Counted from the stretch's first letter, positions 1 to 7,573 are shown. The stretch is DNA of 13,012 nt from DASZHJ01 sp035938015 (GCA_035938015.1 DASZHJ010000368.1:1-13012); one strand, 5' to 3'. The notes: generated by a model not told the origin, from the letters alone. Numbers and translations: made by a program.

Positions 1-1
1 C

Positions 2-754
2 GTCTACAAGATGGCCTCCCAGAAGCTGATCCCGGTGACGCTGGAGCTCGGCGGCAAGAGCCCGATGATCGTCATGGGCGACGCCGATCTCGAGAAGGCG
101 GTGGCGGGCGCAGTGATCGGCATGCGCTTCACCCGCCAGGGCCAGAGCTGCACGGCCGCGAGCCGCATCTTCGTCCACGAGTCCATCCACGACGCCTTCG
201 TCGACAAGCTCAAGGCGAAGGTGGACGCCATGAAGATGGGCGACCCGCTCGACGAGCAGACCGATATCGGTACCATCATCTCCAAGCAACAGTTCGAGAA
301 GGTGCGCTCCTATATCGAGCTCGGCGAGAAGAGCGCGGGCGCGACCGCACTCAAATGCTCGAAGATGCCGAGCGACCCTAAGCTTCAGCGCGGCTATTAC
401 GTGCAGCCAGTGATCTTCACCGGTGTCGCCAATGACAACCGCATCTGCCGCGAGGAGATTTTCGGTCCGGTCACCTGCGTGATGAAGTTCCGCGAGTACG
501 AGGATGCGCTGGCCCAGGCGAACGACAGCGACTATGGGCTGGCCGCCACCATCTGGACGCGCGATCTCAAGACCGCGCTCGACGCGAGTCACAGGCTGGA
601 GGCCGGCCTGGTCCAGGTGAACCAGAACCTGGTCGTCCAGGCCAACATGTCCTATGGCGGCGTGAAGCAATCGGGACTCGGCAAGGAAGCCTCGCTCGAG
701 GCGATGCTCGAGCATTTCACGCAGAAGAAGACCATCATCCTGAACCTGGGCTGA
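2..754 (+). CDS. Aldehyde dehydrogenase family protein, C-terminal half (5' end outside window)
   Basis: NAD(P)-dependent oxidation of an aldehyde to a carboxylate. The reading frame is open from base 2 and enters the window mid-gene, so the ATG at 11 is an internal Met and not the start. About 250 residues are visible; ALDH-superfamily enzymes are usually near 490, so the missing half carries most of the Rossmann cofactor domain. The general-base Glu lies in the LELGGKSP motif (codon 44-46) and the catalytic Cys in GQSCTAAS (codon 149-151). The EEIFGPV motif and the C-terminal SGLGKEAS segment are also present. All expected catalytic features of this half are intact, so it looks functional. 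Substrate cannot be assigned: the pattern is general, with betaine-aldehyde and semialdehyde dehydrogenases both possible. The gene 30 bp downstream may be co-transcribed with it. Confidence 0.95.
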   Translation, partial: VYKMASQKLIPVTLELGGKSPMIVMGDADLEKAVAGAVIGMRFTRQGQSCTAASRIFVHESIHDAFVDKLKAKVDAMKMGDPLDEQTDIGTIISKQQFEKVRSYIELGEKSAGATALKCSKMPSDPKLQRGYYVQPVIFTGVANDNRICREEIFGPVTCVMKFREYEDALAQANDSDYGLAATIWTRDLKTALDASHRLEAGLVQVNQNLVVQANMSYGGVKQSGLGKEASLEAMLEHFTQKKTIILNLG

Positions 755-784
755 ACGCGGGCGGTCAGCACGGTCGTCACCGGC

Positions 785-3136
785 ATGGGCCGGCGCATTC
801 TCATCGTCCTTCTGCTCTCCCCGATCGTCGTGGCGCTGTCGGGGTTGCTCTGGCTGCATTCCTCGTTGCCGCCGCTCGCGCGCTCGCGGGTCGTGCAGGG
901 CATCACCGCCCCGCTGCGGATCGCGCGGGACGCCATCGGCGTGCCCACCATCGTTGCGACCAACGACCTCGATGCCGCCTTCGCCCTGGGTTACGTCCAC
1001 GCCGAGGACCGCCTCTTTCAGATGGACGCGCAGCGCCGCTACGGTGCCGGGCGGCTCGCCGAATGGTTCGGCGCGCGGGTGCTGGATAGCGACCGGATGA
1101 TGCGCACGCTCGGCCTAGCGCGCGCAGCCGAGCGGCAGCTCGGCGATCTTCCCGACGAGGTGCAGGCGGCGTTCCGGGCCTACGCAGCGGGGGTGAACGC
1201 CTATATCACCGACCGGCGATGGGCGCTGCCGCCCGAGTACTACCTCCTGCGCGCGAAGCCGGAGCCGTGGCGCGCCGTGGACACGCTGATCTGGGGCAAG
1301 CTGATGGCCTGGCAGCTCGCCGGGAATTATCGCGGCGAGCTCGTGCGCGCCAAGATCCTGGAGCACGTGAAGCCGGAAGAGATGCCAATCCTCTATCCCG
1401 GCTATCCCAAGGAAGGCCCGGTGATCCTGGGCGCGATGGCGCCGATCTATCGCAACCTGCCGCTTGCCTCGCTGCTGGCGCTCACGCCCGCACTCGAGGA
1501 TCCGGTGCGGGCGTCCAACAATTGGGTGGTTGCGGGTAATCGATCGAGCTCTGGCAAGCCGATCCTCGCCAACGATCCGCATCTCGGCCTCGATGTGCCG
1601 GGCGTCTGGTACCTCGTCCACATCGCCACCCCCGCCCACAAGCTCGAGGGCGGCACCATGCCTGGCGCGCCGATCGTCCTGGTGGGCCATAACGAGCGCA
1701 TTGCCTGGGGACTGACGAACACCGGGAGCGACGTCTCCGACCTCTTCGTAGAGAAGCTGGATCCTGACGACCCCAGCAAGTACGTGGCAGCCGACGGATC
1801 GCGGCCGTTCACCACGCGTACCGAGACCATTGCCGTAAAGGACGCGCCCACGGTGCAGCTTACGGTTCGCGAGACCCGGCATGGGCCGGTGATTTCGGAC
1901 CTTGCGGGGCCGGCACAGCAAATAGCGCAGCCCGGCTTCGTGCTGGCGCTACAGGCGAGCTACCTGATGGATGGCGACCGGACGCCGCAGGCGCTCTGGG
2001 AGATGAATCGCGCGGTCGATTGGGAGAGCTTCCAACGCGCGCTCGCGAATTTCGGTGCGCCGGAGCAGAACGTCATTTACGCCGACGTCGATGGCCATAT
2101 CGGCTTCATGGCGCCGGCGCGGGTGCCGACCCGGGTGAGCGGCGATGGGTGGCTACCGTCGCCGGGCTGGAGCGGCGAGTTCGACTGGACGGGCTGGATT
2201 CCCTCGGATGCGATGCCGCGCGCGCTCGATCCGCCCGCGGGCCGCATCGTCACGGCCAATAACAAGCTGGTGCCCGACAATTTTCCATATTTTCTCGGGC
2301 GCGATTGGGATCAGCCGTTTCGTGCACAGCGCATCGCGGCGCTGATCGATCAGCGGCCGCAACAATCGCTCGACAGCATTGCCGCCATACAGCGCGACAT
2401 CTACTCGCCCATGGCCGACCGGCTGCTGCCGCTCATGCTGACCGCGCCAACCACCACGCCGCAGGCCCAAGCGGCGATCGAGCGGCTCAAGGGCTGGGAC
2501 CGGCGGATGGACAAGGACAAGGTCGAGCCGCTGATCTTCACGGCGTGGTTGCGCGACTTCAACCGCATCGTATTCGCCAATCGGCTCGGGACCGCCTTCG
2601 ACGATTACTGGTCGCTTCATCCGGATGCCATTGCGGGCATCCTGAAGGACCATCAGGACTGGTGCGACGACCGAATCCTGACCGTGCCGAAGACCTGCCC
2701 CGAGCAACTCTCGGCCGCGCTCCTGCTGGCGCTCGACGAACTCACCACCGCCTACGGTCCCGACATGGACGAGTGGCGCTGGGGCCGGGCGCATCCTGCG
2801 GAGTTCAGCCATCGGCTGTTCGCGGCGGTGCCGATCCTGGGGCGCTACCTCGATACGTCGATCCCGGCCGACGGCGGACTCGATACGATCAATCGCGGCG
2901 GCTTCGCCGTGCAGAGCGCGACGCAGCCCTACCGAGACACGCTGGGGCCTGGGTTGCGCATGATCGTCGACATGGCCGACCCAGATCGGACGCGCTTCAT
3001 GATCGTGCCGGGGGAGACCGGCAATCCGCTCTCCGAGCACTATGCCGACCTGGTCCGCCCCTGGCGCGACGGCTACATGCTCATGATCGATACGCGTAAC
3101 CCCGTCGCGACCGAGACGCTGTCGCCGCCACCGTAA
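785..3136 (+). CDS. Penicillin acylase family protein (Ntn hydrolase, membrane-anchored or exported)
   Basis: A 783-residue amidohydrolase of the penicillin G acylase / acyl-homoserine-lactone acylase superfamily (S45). Members are made as one precursor and cut autocatalytically to expose an N-terminal nucleophile Ser. Residues 4-24 form a hydrophobic helix after MGRR, a signal peptide or membrane anchor, placing the enzyme in the periplasm. The RIARDAIGVPTI (46-56) and GYVHAEDRLFQMD (69-81) motifs of the alpha chain are present. The predicted cleavage and nucleophile is Ser244 in RASNNWVVAG (242-251). TANNK (490-494) fits the oxyanion-hole Asn region. Length matches the family. The ATG at 785 has no strong Shine-Dalgarno, but no alternative start lies between it and the preceding stop in the same frame. 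Family membership is firm. The substrate (beta-lactam side chain, N-acyl-homoserine lactone, acyl-peptide or other amide) cannot be read from sequence. Confidence 0.95.
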   Translation: MGRRILIVLLLSPIVVALSGLLWLHSSLPPLARSRVVQGITAPLRIARDAIGVPTIVATNDLDAAFALGYVHAEDRLFQMDAQRRYGAGRLAEWFGARVLDSDRMMRTLGLARAAERQLGDLPDEVQAAFRAYAAGVNAYITDRRWALPPEYYLLRAKPEPWRAVDTLIWGKLMAWQLAGNYRGELVRAKILEHVKPEEMPILYPGYPKEGPVILGAMAPIYRNLPLASLLALTPALEDPVRASNNWVVAGNRSSSGKPILANDPHLGLDVPGVWYLVHIATPAHKLEGGTMPGAPIVLVGHNERIAWGLTNTGSDVSDLFVEKLDPDDPSKYVAADGSRPFTTRTETIAVKDAPTVQLTVRETRHGPVISDLAGPAQQIAQPGFVLALQASYLMDGDRTPQALWEMNRAVDWESFQRALANFGAPEQNVIYADVDGHIGFMAPARVPTRVSGDGWLPSPGWSGEFDWTGWIPSDAMPRALDPPAGRIVTANNKLVPDNFPYFLGRDWDQPFRAQRIAALIDQRPQQSLDSIAAIQRDIYSPMADRLLPLMLTAPTTTPQAQAAIERLKGWDRRMDKDKVEPLIFTAWLRDFNRIVFANRLGTAFDDYWSLHPDAIAGILKDHQDWCDDRILTVPKTCPEQLSAALLLALDELTTAYGPDMDEWRWGRAHPAEFSHRLFAAVPILGRYLDTSIPADGGLDTINRGGFAVQSATQPYRDTLGPGLRMIVDMADPDRTRFMIVPGETGNPLSEHYADLVRPWRDGYMLMIDTRNPVATETLSPPP

Positions 3137-3218
3137 GCGCGTGCCATACCTGCGTTCCCGACTTTGACTTCGGCCGGTGAGGCATGCTCACTGAGCGGAA
3201 CCGCCGGCACAACTAGAG

Positions 3219-3225
3219 AGGGAGG
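3219..3225 (+). promoter_or_regulatory. Ribosome binding site of the LOG-family gene
   Basis: AGGGAGG lies 6 bases before the ATG at 3232. It is the strongest Shine-Dalgarno in the window and fixes the start of the gene. Together with the 95-bp gap after the acylase gene, it suggests independent translation rather than coupling. Confidence 0.8.
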
Positions 3226-3231
3226 CCCGCC

Positions 3232-4050
3232 ATGGCAGAGCCGTCTCACCATCGGCAACCCAAGGCCTACCACAACCAGCGCTTCCTCGAGAGCAAGGAC
3301 GCGCGCGCGTTGCGCATCCTGTCCGAATACCTGGAGCCGCTCTCCCGGTTTCAGCGCTACCAAGTAGAGGACACCATCGTCTTCATGGGCTCTGCGCGGC
3401 TCAAGTCCCGCGAGGCGGCCAAGGCGGCGCTGGCGGAGGCCGAGCGCGCTGGCAGCGACGTCGCGGCCGCCCGCACCGCGCTCGAGCTCTCCGAATACTA
3501 CGAGGCGGCGCGCGAGCTGTCGCATCGGTTGACCGAATGGTCCAAGAAGCTCGGGGACGCCGCGCGACGCTTTGTCGTGTGCACCGGAGGCGGCCCTGGC
3601 ATCATGGAAGCGGCCAACCGCGGTGCCTCCGAGGCCAAGGGCCTGAACGTCGGCCTCACGATCTCAATTCCGAACGAGGAGTTCGACAATCCTTTCGTCA
3701 GCCGAGAGCTCCACGTGCACTTCCACTATTTTTTCATGCGCAAATTCTGGTTCGTCTATCTCGCCAAGGCCGTCGTGCTGTTCCCGGGAGGATTCGGCAC
3801 GCTTGACGAGCTGTTCGAGATCTTGACGCTGGTGCAGACCCGCAAGATGCGCAAGAGCATGCCGATCGTGCTGTTCGGCGCCAAGTTTTGGGACCAAGTG
3901 GTCAATTTCGACGCACTCGTCCGCTACGGCACTATCAGCCCCGAGGACGTTCATCTTTTCCGTCGCACGGACTCGGTGGACGAGGCCTATGAGCTGATCA
4001 CGCGCGGTCTCACCGAGCACGCGCTCGCCAGCCCCGGGCCAGTTCTCTAG
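3232..4050 (+). CDS. LOG family protein (TIGR00730-type Rossmann fold, putative nucleotide phosphoribohydrolase)
   Basis: A 272-residue cytoplasmic protein of the LOG / 'lysine decarboxylase-like' family. Characterised members cleave the N-glycosidic bond of nucleoside monophosphates (cytokinin riboside phosphates in plants, purine or pyrimidine nucleotides in bacteria); the 'lysine decarboxylase' label is historical. Visible motifs are FMGSAR (51-56), CTGGGPGIMEAANRG (117-131) and the hallmark PGGFGTLDE (185-193), which carries the catalytic Glu region. The protein is longer than short LOGs of about 190 residues. It has an N-terminal extension of about 45 residues, and a charged helical stretch (about 57-110) separates the first strand from the GGGPG loop. 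A strong Shine-Dalgarno supports the start. Family is certain; the natural substrate is unknown. Confidence 0.93.
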   Translation: MAEPSHHRQPKAYHNQRFLESKDARALRILSEYLEPLSRFQRYQVEDTIVFMGSARLKSREAAKAALAEAERAGSDVAAARTALELSEYYEAARELSHRLTEWSKKLGDAARRFVVCTGGGPGIMEAANRGASEAKGLNVGLTISIPNEEFDNPFVSRELHVHFHYFFMRKFWFVYLAKAVVLFPGGFGTLDELFEILTLVQTRKMRKSMPIVLFGAKFWDQVVNFDALVRYGTISPEDVHLFRRTDSVDEAYELITRGLTEHALASPGPVL

Positions 4051-4143
4051 CCGACGAACATGGTTAACGCTCCGCCATCCTGCTCTGGAAACGGCCAATT
4101 CCGCGGGATGCGTTACGGTACCCTAGCTTCGCACGGGATTACC

Positions 4144-4159
4144 TAAACGGGTTCTTAAC
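4144..4159 (+). promoter_or_regulatory. Possible CtrA-type binding site upstream of motA
   Basis: The bases TAAA-N7-TTAAC resemble the alphaproteobacterial CtrA consensus TTAA-N7-TTAA, with one mismatch in the left half, about 52 bases before the motA ATG. A further GTTAAC half-site lies at 4063-4068. CtrA controls motility genes in many alphaproteobacteria, so the location is sensible. Short AT-rich motifs occur by chance, so this is a weak call based on position and partial match. The surrounding gap 4051-4210 holds no convincing sigma-28 promoter or strong terminator. Confidence 0.3.
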
Positions 4160-4210
4160 GCAAATCGCACAGGGTGGGCCAATCGCCCTCACTGCGTCGC
4201 GACTAGCCTC

Positions 4211-5077
4211 ATGTTCGTCTTAATCGGATCAGCCATCGTTCTGGTGAGCGTGTTCGGCGGCTACATGCTGAACGGCGGCCACTTCGTCGTGCTGTTCCAA
4301 CCCTTCGAGGTCTTGATCATCGCGGGCGCCGCAGCGGGCGCGTTCGTCACCTCGAACCGCCTTCCTGTGCTTAAGGCCACGGGAGGGGCCGTGCTGGGGT
4401 TGCTCAAGGGCGAGAAATACGACAAGGGCGCGTATCTCGAGCTGCTCAGTCTGCTTTATTCGGTCTTCAAGCTCGCCAAGACCAAAGGCGCGCTCGCTCT
4501 TGAGCAACACGTGGAGAAGCCGGACGAGAGTACGCTCTTCCAACGGTTCCCGCTGTTCTACACCAACAAACATGCGCTGACCTTCCTCTGCGACTATCTC
4601 CGCCTCCTTACCCTCGGCACCGACAACCATCACGAGATGGAGACGCTGATGGACGAGGAAATCGAGACGCACCACGCGGAGCATGAAGCCGTGGCGCACG
4701 CAATCACGCTGACCTCCGATGCGCTTCCAGCGCTCGGCATCGTCGCGGCCGTGCTGGGCGTCATCCACACCATGGGCTCGATCACCGAGCCACCTGCCGT
4801 GCTCGGTCACCTGATTGGCGGAGCGCTGGTCGGCACCTTCCTCGGCGTGCTGCTGTCATACGGTTTCGTCGGCCCGATCGGGTCGGCGGTGAAGAATCGC
4901 GCGGAGGCCGAGACGCGTTATTACCTCTGCATCAAGTCGGCGATCCTCGCGTATATGCAGGGCTACGCGCCTTCGGTCGCCGTCGAGTTCGCACGCAAGG
5001 CGCTCACGTCCGACGTCCGCCCGACATTCTACGAGGTCGAGGAAGCCGTCGACAATCTGCCGTCGGCCGCGACTTAA
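4211..5077 (+). CDS. motA: Flagellar motor stator protein MotA
   Basis: Inner-membrane stator subunit that forms the proton channel with MotB and turns ion flow into torque on FliG. The 288-residue length is normal for the family. Four hydrophobic segments are visible (about 1-20, 32-52, 170-192, 200-225), with a large cytoplasmic loop between the second and third. The two mechanistic prolines are present: Pro173 in SDALPALG and Pro222 in GFVGPIGS, the same numbers as in E. coli MotA. The charged cytoplasmic loop (about 86-165) is rich in Lys, Glu and His, as expected for rotor contact. ATG at 4211 gives a membrane segment straight from the first residue, as in homologues. motB follows after 12 bases, so the pair is an operon. 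No other flagellar gene is in the window, which is common for motAB. Confidence 0.97.
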   Translation: MFVLIGSAIVLVSVFGGYMLNGGHFVVLFQPFEVLIIAGAAAGAFVTSNRLPVLKATGGAVLGLLKGEKYDKGAYLELLSLLYSVFKLAKTKGALALEQHVEKPDESTLFQRFPLFYTNKHALTFLCDYLRLLTLGTDNHHEMETLMDEEIETHHAEHEAVAHAITLTSDALPALGIVAAVLGVIHTMGSITEPPAVLGHLIGGALVGTFLGVLLSYGFVGPIGSAVKNRAEAETRYYLCIKSAILAYMQGYAPSVAVEFARKALTSDVRPTFYEVEEAVDNLPSAAT

Positions 5078-5089
5078 GACGGGCGCACC

Positions 5090-6097
5090 ATGGCCAAAGG
5101 CAGCAACGCCCCGCTCATCATCAAGAAAATCAAGAGGTCGAAGGGCGAGGCTCATCACGGCGGCGCTTGGAAGGTCGCATATGCGGACTTCGTCACCGCG
5201 ATGATGTCGTTCTTCCTGCTGCTCTGGCTGCTCAACGTCACCACCGACATTCAGAAGCGCGGCATCGCCGATTATTTCGAACCGACCATCGCGTCGAAAT
5301 CGCAGAGCGGCGCCGGAGGTGTGCTCGGTGGCCTCACCATTGGCGCGCCGGGAGCGCAGGATGCGACAACGTCGCCGCCGAACTTCCAGCTCGCGGTGGC
5401 GGCGCTCCGACAACCGAATGAGGGTGACGAGGGCGACCTCGCGGGATCGTCGGGCCAAGGCGACACCGGGGATAAAGTCGGCGGTGCCACGACCAGCAAT
5501 CAAACGGGCGGTGCCACGGCCAATGCCAAGAAGCCGATCGAGCAGATGACCGAAATGGAGCTGCAGAAGCGCGTCGAGGAGCGTGAGGAGAAGCAGTTTG
5601 CCGGCGCCGAGTTCGCGCTACGGCAGGCGATCCAGGACGTGCCCGATCTCAAGAACCTCGCGGACAACCTGATCATCGACCGCACGCCGGAGGGCCTGCG
5701 GATCCAGATCGTCGATCAGGAGAAGCGCTCGATGTTTCCGCTGGGCTCGGCTCAAATGGCGGACAGCGCCCAGAAGCTTTTGGGGCTGGTGGCGCTGGTC
5801 GTGCAGAAGCTGCCCAACAAGGTCTCGATCACCGGCCACACGGACGCCGCGCCCTACGCCTTCGGCCGCTATTACACCAACTGGGAACTCTCCGCCGACC
5901 GAGCCAACGCGAGCCGACGCGAGCTCATCAGCGACGGCGTGTCCGCCGATCGCATCGAGAAAGTGGTGGGGCTGGCCGATCGAGATCCGCTGGTGCCCGA
6001 CGACCCACGTTCCCCACACAATCGCCGCATTAGTATCGTCCTCCTGCGCGAGGCCAAACTCACAACCGCGGCCGTCAGCGAGCCTCACACTCCCTGA
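5090..6097 (+). CDS. motB: Flagellar motor stator protein MotB with OmpA-like peptidoglycan-binding domain
   Basis: Partner of MotA that anchors the stator to peptidoglycan. Of 335 residues, 1-28 are a basic cytoplasmic tail (KKIKRSKGE) and about 29-50 are the single membrane helix WKVAYADFVTAMMSFFLLLW. That helix contains the essential proton-carrying Asp33 (Asp32 in E. coli). Residues about 65-150 form a Gly/Ala/Thr/Gln-rich linker of low complexity, with a short duplicated GGAT motif. A charged helical segment (about 150-175) comes next, and then the OmpA/MotB domain (about 195-320) with SITGHTDAAP (246-255) and the peptidoglycan-contacting NWELSADRANASRR (264-277). All functional residues are intact. 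The start is 12 bases after the motA stop, with only a weak Shine-Dalgarno, suggesting translational coupling. Confidence 0.97.
   Translation: MAKGSNAPLIIKKIKRSKGEAHHGGAWKVAYADFVTAMMSFFLLLWLLNVTTDIQKRGIADYFEPTIASKSQSGAGGVLGGLTIGAPGAQDATTSPPNFQLAVAALRQPNEGDEGDLAGSSGQGDTGDKVGGATTSNQTGGATANAKKPIEQMTEMELQKRVEEREEKQFAGAEFALRQAIQDVPDLKNLADNLIIDRTPEGLRIQIVDQEKRSMFPLGSAQMADSAQKLLGLVALVVQKLPNKVSITGHTDAAPYAFGRYYTNWELSADRANASRRELISDGVSADRIEKVVGLADRDPLVPDDPRSPHNRRISIVLLREAKLTTAAVSEPHTP
5480..5518 (+). repeat. Short direct repeat within the motB linker
   Basis: The 12-base unit GGCGGTGCCACG occurs at 5480-5491 and again at 5507-5518. The 27-base offset (nine codons) keeps frame and encodes the repeated GGAT motif of the MotB linker. 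It looks like a small tandem duplication in a tolerant, low-complexity region. Confidence 0.7.
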
Positions 6098-6169
6098 GCG
6101 ATCCCGGTACTTGCCTGCGCCATCAGTGCTCGCTGATACTTGCGCCCTCTTGAGAGCGAGGCCGCGAGC

Positions 6170-6676
6170 ATGACGATTCATCACGATATCCGCGACATTG
6201 CCTGGAGCGGCGATCCGCCGGAGCCCTTCGCCGCACCTGGATATTATCGGGGCATCCTGGCGCGGCGCGTGTTCGCCTATTGGGTCGATCTCTTTTGCAT
6301 CGCTTTGCTGGTCGCGCTCGCTTGGCTGGTGCTCTGGCTCTTGGCGATCGCAAGCCTGGGGCTGCTTTCCCCGCTCCTGTTGCTCCTGGGGTTGATCCCC
6401 GTCCTCTATCACACGCTCTCGATCGGCGGCCCCCATTCGGCGACCCCGGGAATGCGGCTCACCGGCGTCGAGGTGCGCAGCTGGACAGGCGCGCGGCCGA
6501 GCTACCTCCAGGCCTTCGTTCAAACGATTCTTTTCTATGTCACGGTCTACCCCACATGGTCGCTGGTGCTGCTGGTTGCGCTGTTCAACGAGCGTCGGCG
6601 CACGCTGCATGACATTCTCGCGGGGACGCTGGTCATCCGGCAGTTTCCGGAGACCGAAGTCTTGGCGGCTCGATGA
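6170..6676 (+). CDS. RDD family integral membrane protein
   Basis: A 168-residue inner-membrane protein of the RDD family (PF06271), named for conserved Arg and Asp residues. Here these are Arg32/Arg33 and Asp40 in ARRVFAYWVDLF (31-42) and Asp148 in LHDILAGT (147-153). About three hydrophobic segments are visible (38-60, 64-84, 115-138). The SATPGMRLTGVEV stretch (90-102) is typical of the family. The ATG at 6170 is preferred over an in-frame TTG at 6140, because CGAGG at 6157-6161 is suitably spaced and the first 10 residues of the longer form have no family character. Some RDD proteins are proposed transporters or ion antiporters, but most have no known function. It lies 73 bp upstream of bpt; the two are often neighbours in alphaproteobacteria (from memory), with no known functional link. 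Confidence 0.9.
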   Translation: MTIHHDIRDIAWSGDPPEPFAAPGYYRGILARRVFAYWVDLFCIALLVALAWLVLWLLAIASLGLLSPLLLLLGLIPVLYHTLSIGGPHSATPGMRLTGVEVRSWTGARPSYLQAFVQTILFYVTVYPTWSLVLLVALFNERRRTLHDILAGTLVIRQFPETEVLAAR

Positions 6677-6738
6677 GGCTGGCGTAGCGGCACTCAGTCG
6701 CACATAATACCGTCATGATGGTGCCGCGCGCTGCAGCC

Positions 6739-6744
6739 GAGGGG
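6739..6744 (+). promoter_or_regulatory. Ribosome binding site of bpt
   Basis: GAGGGG lies 5 bases before the ATG at 6750 and favours that start over a GTG at 6837. The GTG would shorten the protein by 29 residues, to a length closer to typical Bpt proteins. Confidence 0.6.
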
Positions 6745-6749
6745 CCAGG

Positions 6750-7547
6750 ATGCGGGTAAAGGTCGAGCAGGATGTGCCGGACGGCAACGGCAGCTACCTC
6801 CTCCGCGGCCGGGACGCTGCACCAGGACTGCCGCCGGTGGCCTCGGCGCTGCGGCCGTTCTACCGCACGGCGTCGTTGCCTTGCCCCTACCTCGACGGGC
6901 AAACAGAGCGGAAGCTGATCACCGAGATAAGCGGACGCGACTCTTACGCTTTCTACAACGAATTGTCGCGCGCAGGCTTCCGCCGAAGCCACCATCTGGC
7001 CTACCGGCCGGCCTGCGCGGGTTGCGCCGCCTGCCTTCCGGTCCGCGTGGACGTCAACAATTTCGAAACCAGTCGCTCGCTGCGCCGCACACTAAACGCC
7101 AATCGCGACCTTTCCACACGGCCGGTTCCGGCGCGCGCCACCACGGAGCAATACCGGGTGTTCTCGCGCTACCAGCGCTCCCGCCACGCCGAGAGCGACA
7201 TGGCCTCGATGACCTATGGCGACTATCGCGCCATGGTGGAAGACAGCCCGGTCATGACCGTGCTGCTCGAGCACCGCAAGCCCGATGGCGGCCTGGTCGC
7301 GGCCTGTCTGGCCGATCTCCTCGATGACGGACTCTCGGCCGTCTACAGCTTCTTCGATCCCGGCGAGGCCGCTCGCAGCCCGGGCACCGCCGTGATCCTG
7401 GCGCTGATCGCCGAAGCGCGCCGACGCGCGCTCCCCTACGTCTATCTCGGCTATTGGATCGGCGCGAGCCGCAAGATGGCCTACAAGACGCGCTTCCGGC
7501 CGCTCGAAGCTCTGACACCACGGGGCTGGGCGCCCATTTCACAATAG
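6750..7547 (+). CDS. bpt: Aspartate/glutamate leucyltransferase (Bpt, ATE-like N-end-rule transferase)
   Basis: Transfers Leu from Leu-tRNA to proteins with N-terminal Asp or Glu, marking them for ClpS/ClpAP degradation; often annotated 'arginyltransferase'. The N-terminal ATE domain is recognised by CPYLDGQTERK (45-55), GFRRSHHLAYRPAC (76-89) and the Cys-rich C89-x2-C92-x2-C95 followed by LPVRV. The C-terminal GNAT-like domain contains the YVYLGYWIGASRKMAYKTRF block near the end. The length of 265 residues is slightly above usual. The first 40 residues (MRVKVEQDVPDGNGSYLLRG and onward) precede the conserved core and are about 20 longer than in typical relatives, so either an extension is real or the start is the GTG at 6837. 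A good Shine-Dalgarno supports 6750. The molybdoenzyme gene starts 26 bases downstream, so co-transcription is possible but functionally unrelated. Confidence 0.93.
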   Translation: MRVKVEQDVPDGNGSYLLRGRDAAPGLPPVASALRPFYRTASLPCPYLDGQTERKLITEISGRDSYAFYNELSRAGFRRSHHLAYRPACAGCAACLPVRVDVNNFETSRSLRRTLNANRDLSTRPVPARATTEQYRVFSRYQRSRHAESDMASMTYGDYRAMVEDSPVMTVLLEHRKPDGGLVAACLADLLDDGLSAVYSFFDPGEAARSPGTAVILALIAEARRRALPYVYLGYWIGASRKMAYKTRFRPLEALTPRGWAPISQ

Positions 7548-7573
7548 CGCCGAACCCGCTCTCGAGCCGCCCG

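Noticed and set aside
2153..3040. A 295-residue - strand open frame antisense to the acylase gene
   Set aside because: No domain recognised and it lies wholly inside a well-supported gene. The same reasoning rejects the other long antisense frames in 7481-8404, 8492-9373 and 9473-10468.
785..3136. Antibiotic-resistance gene (penicillin hydrolysis)
   Set aside because: Penicillin acylase family members mostly act on other amides and are not beta-lactamases. There is no evidence here for beta-lactam substrates.
3177..3191. GTGAG-GCATG-CTCAC hairpin after the acylase gene
   Set aside because: A stem of only 5 bp, no T-run, in a GC-rich gap. Too weak to call a terminator.
4144..4170. Sigma-28 (FliA) type promoter before motA
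   Set aside because: TAAA is present, but the bases 15 positions downstream do not resemble GCCGATAA.
6122..6137. ATCAG/CTGAT hairpin after motB
   Set aside because: A 5-bp stem with a 6-base loop and no T-run; it could be a weak transcript end but chance is as likely.
5618..6703. A 361-residue - strand open frame antisense to motB and the RDD gene
   Set aside because: Its composition (Arg, His, Gln, Glu) and lack of domains fit an antisense shadow. Both genes on the + strand have strong family motifs.
6703..6708. CATAAT as a -10 box upstream of bpt
   Set aside because: It is close to TATAAT, but no acceptable -35 box lies 16-18 bases upstream, so a promoter is not supported.
7454..7573. 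N-terminal extension of soeA starting inside bpt
   Set aside because: The extra 40 residues have no family similarity and overlap 94 bases of bpt. The ATG at 7574 gives the normal SoeA length and an N-terminus just ahead of the Fe4S4 motif.
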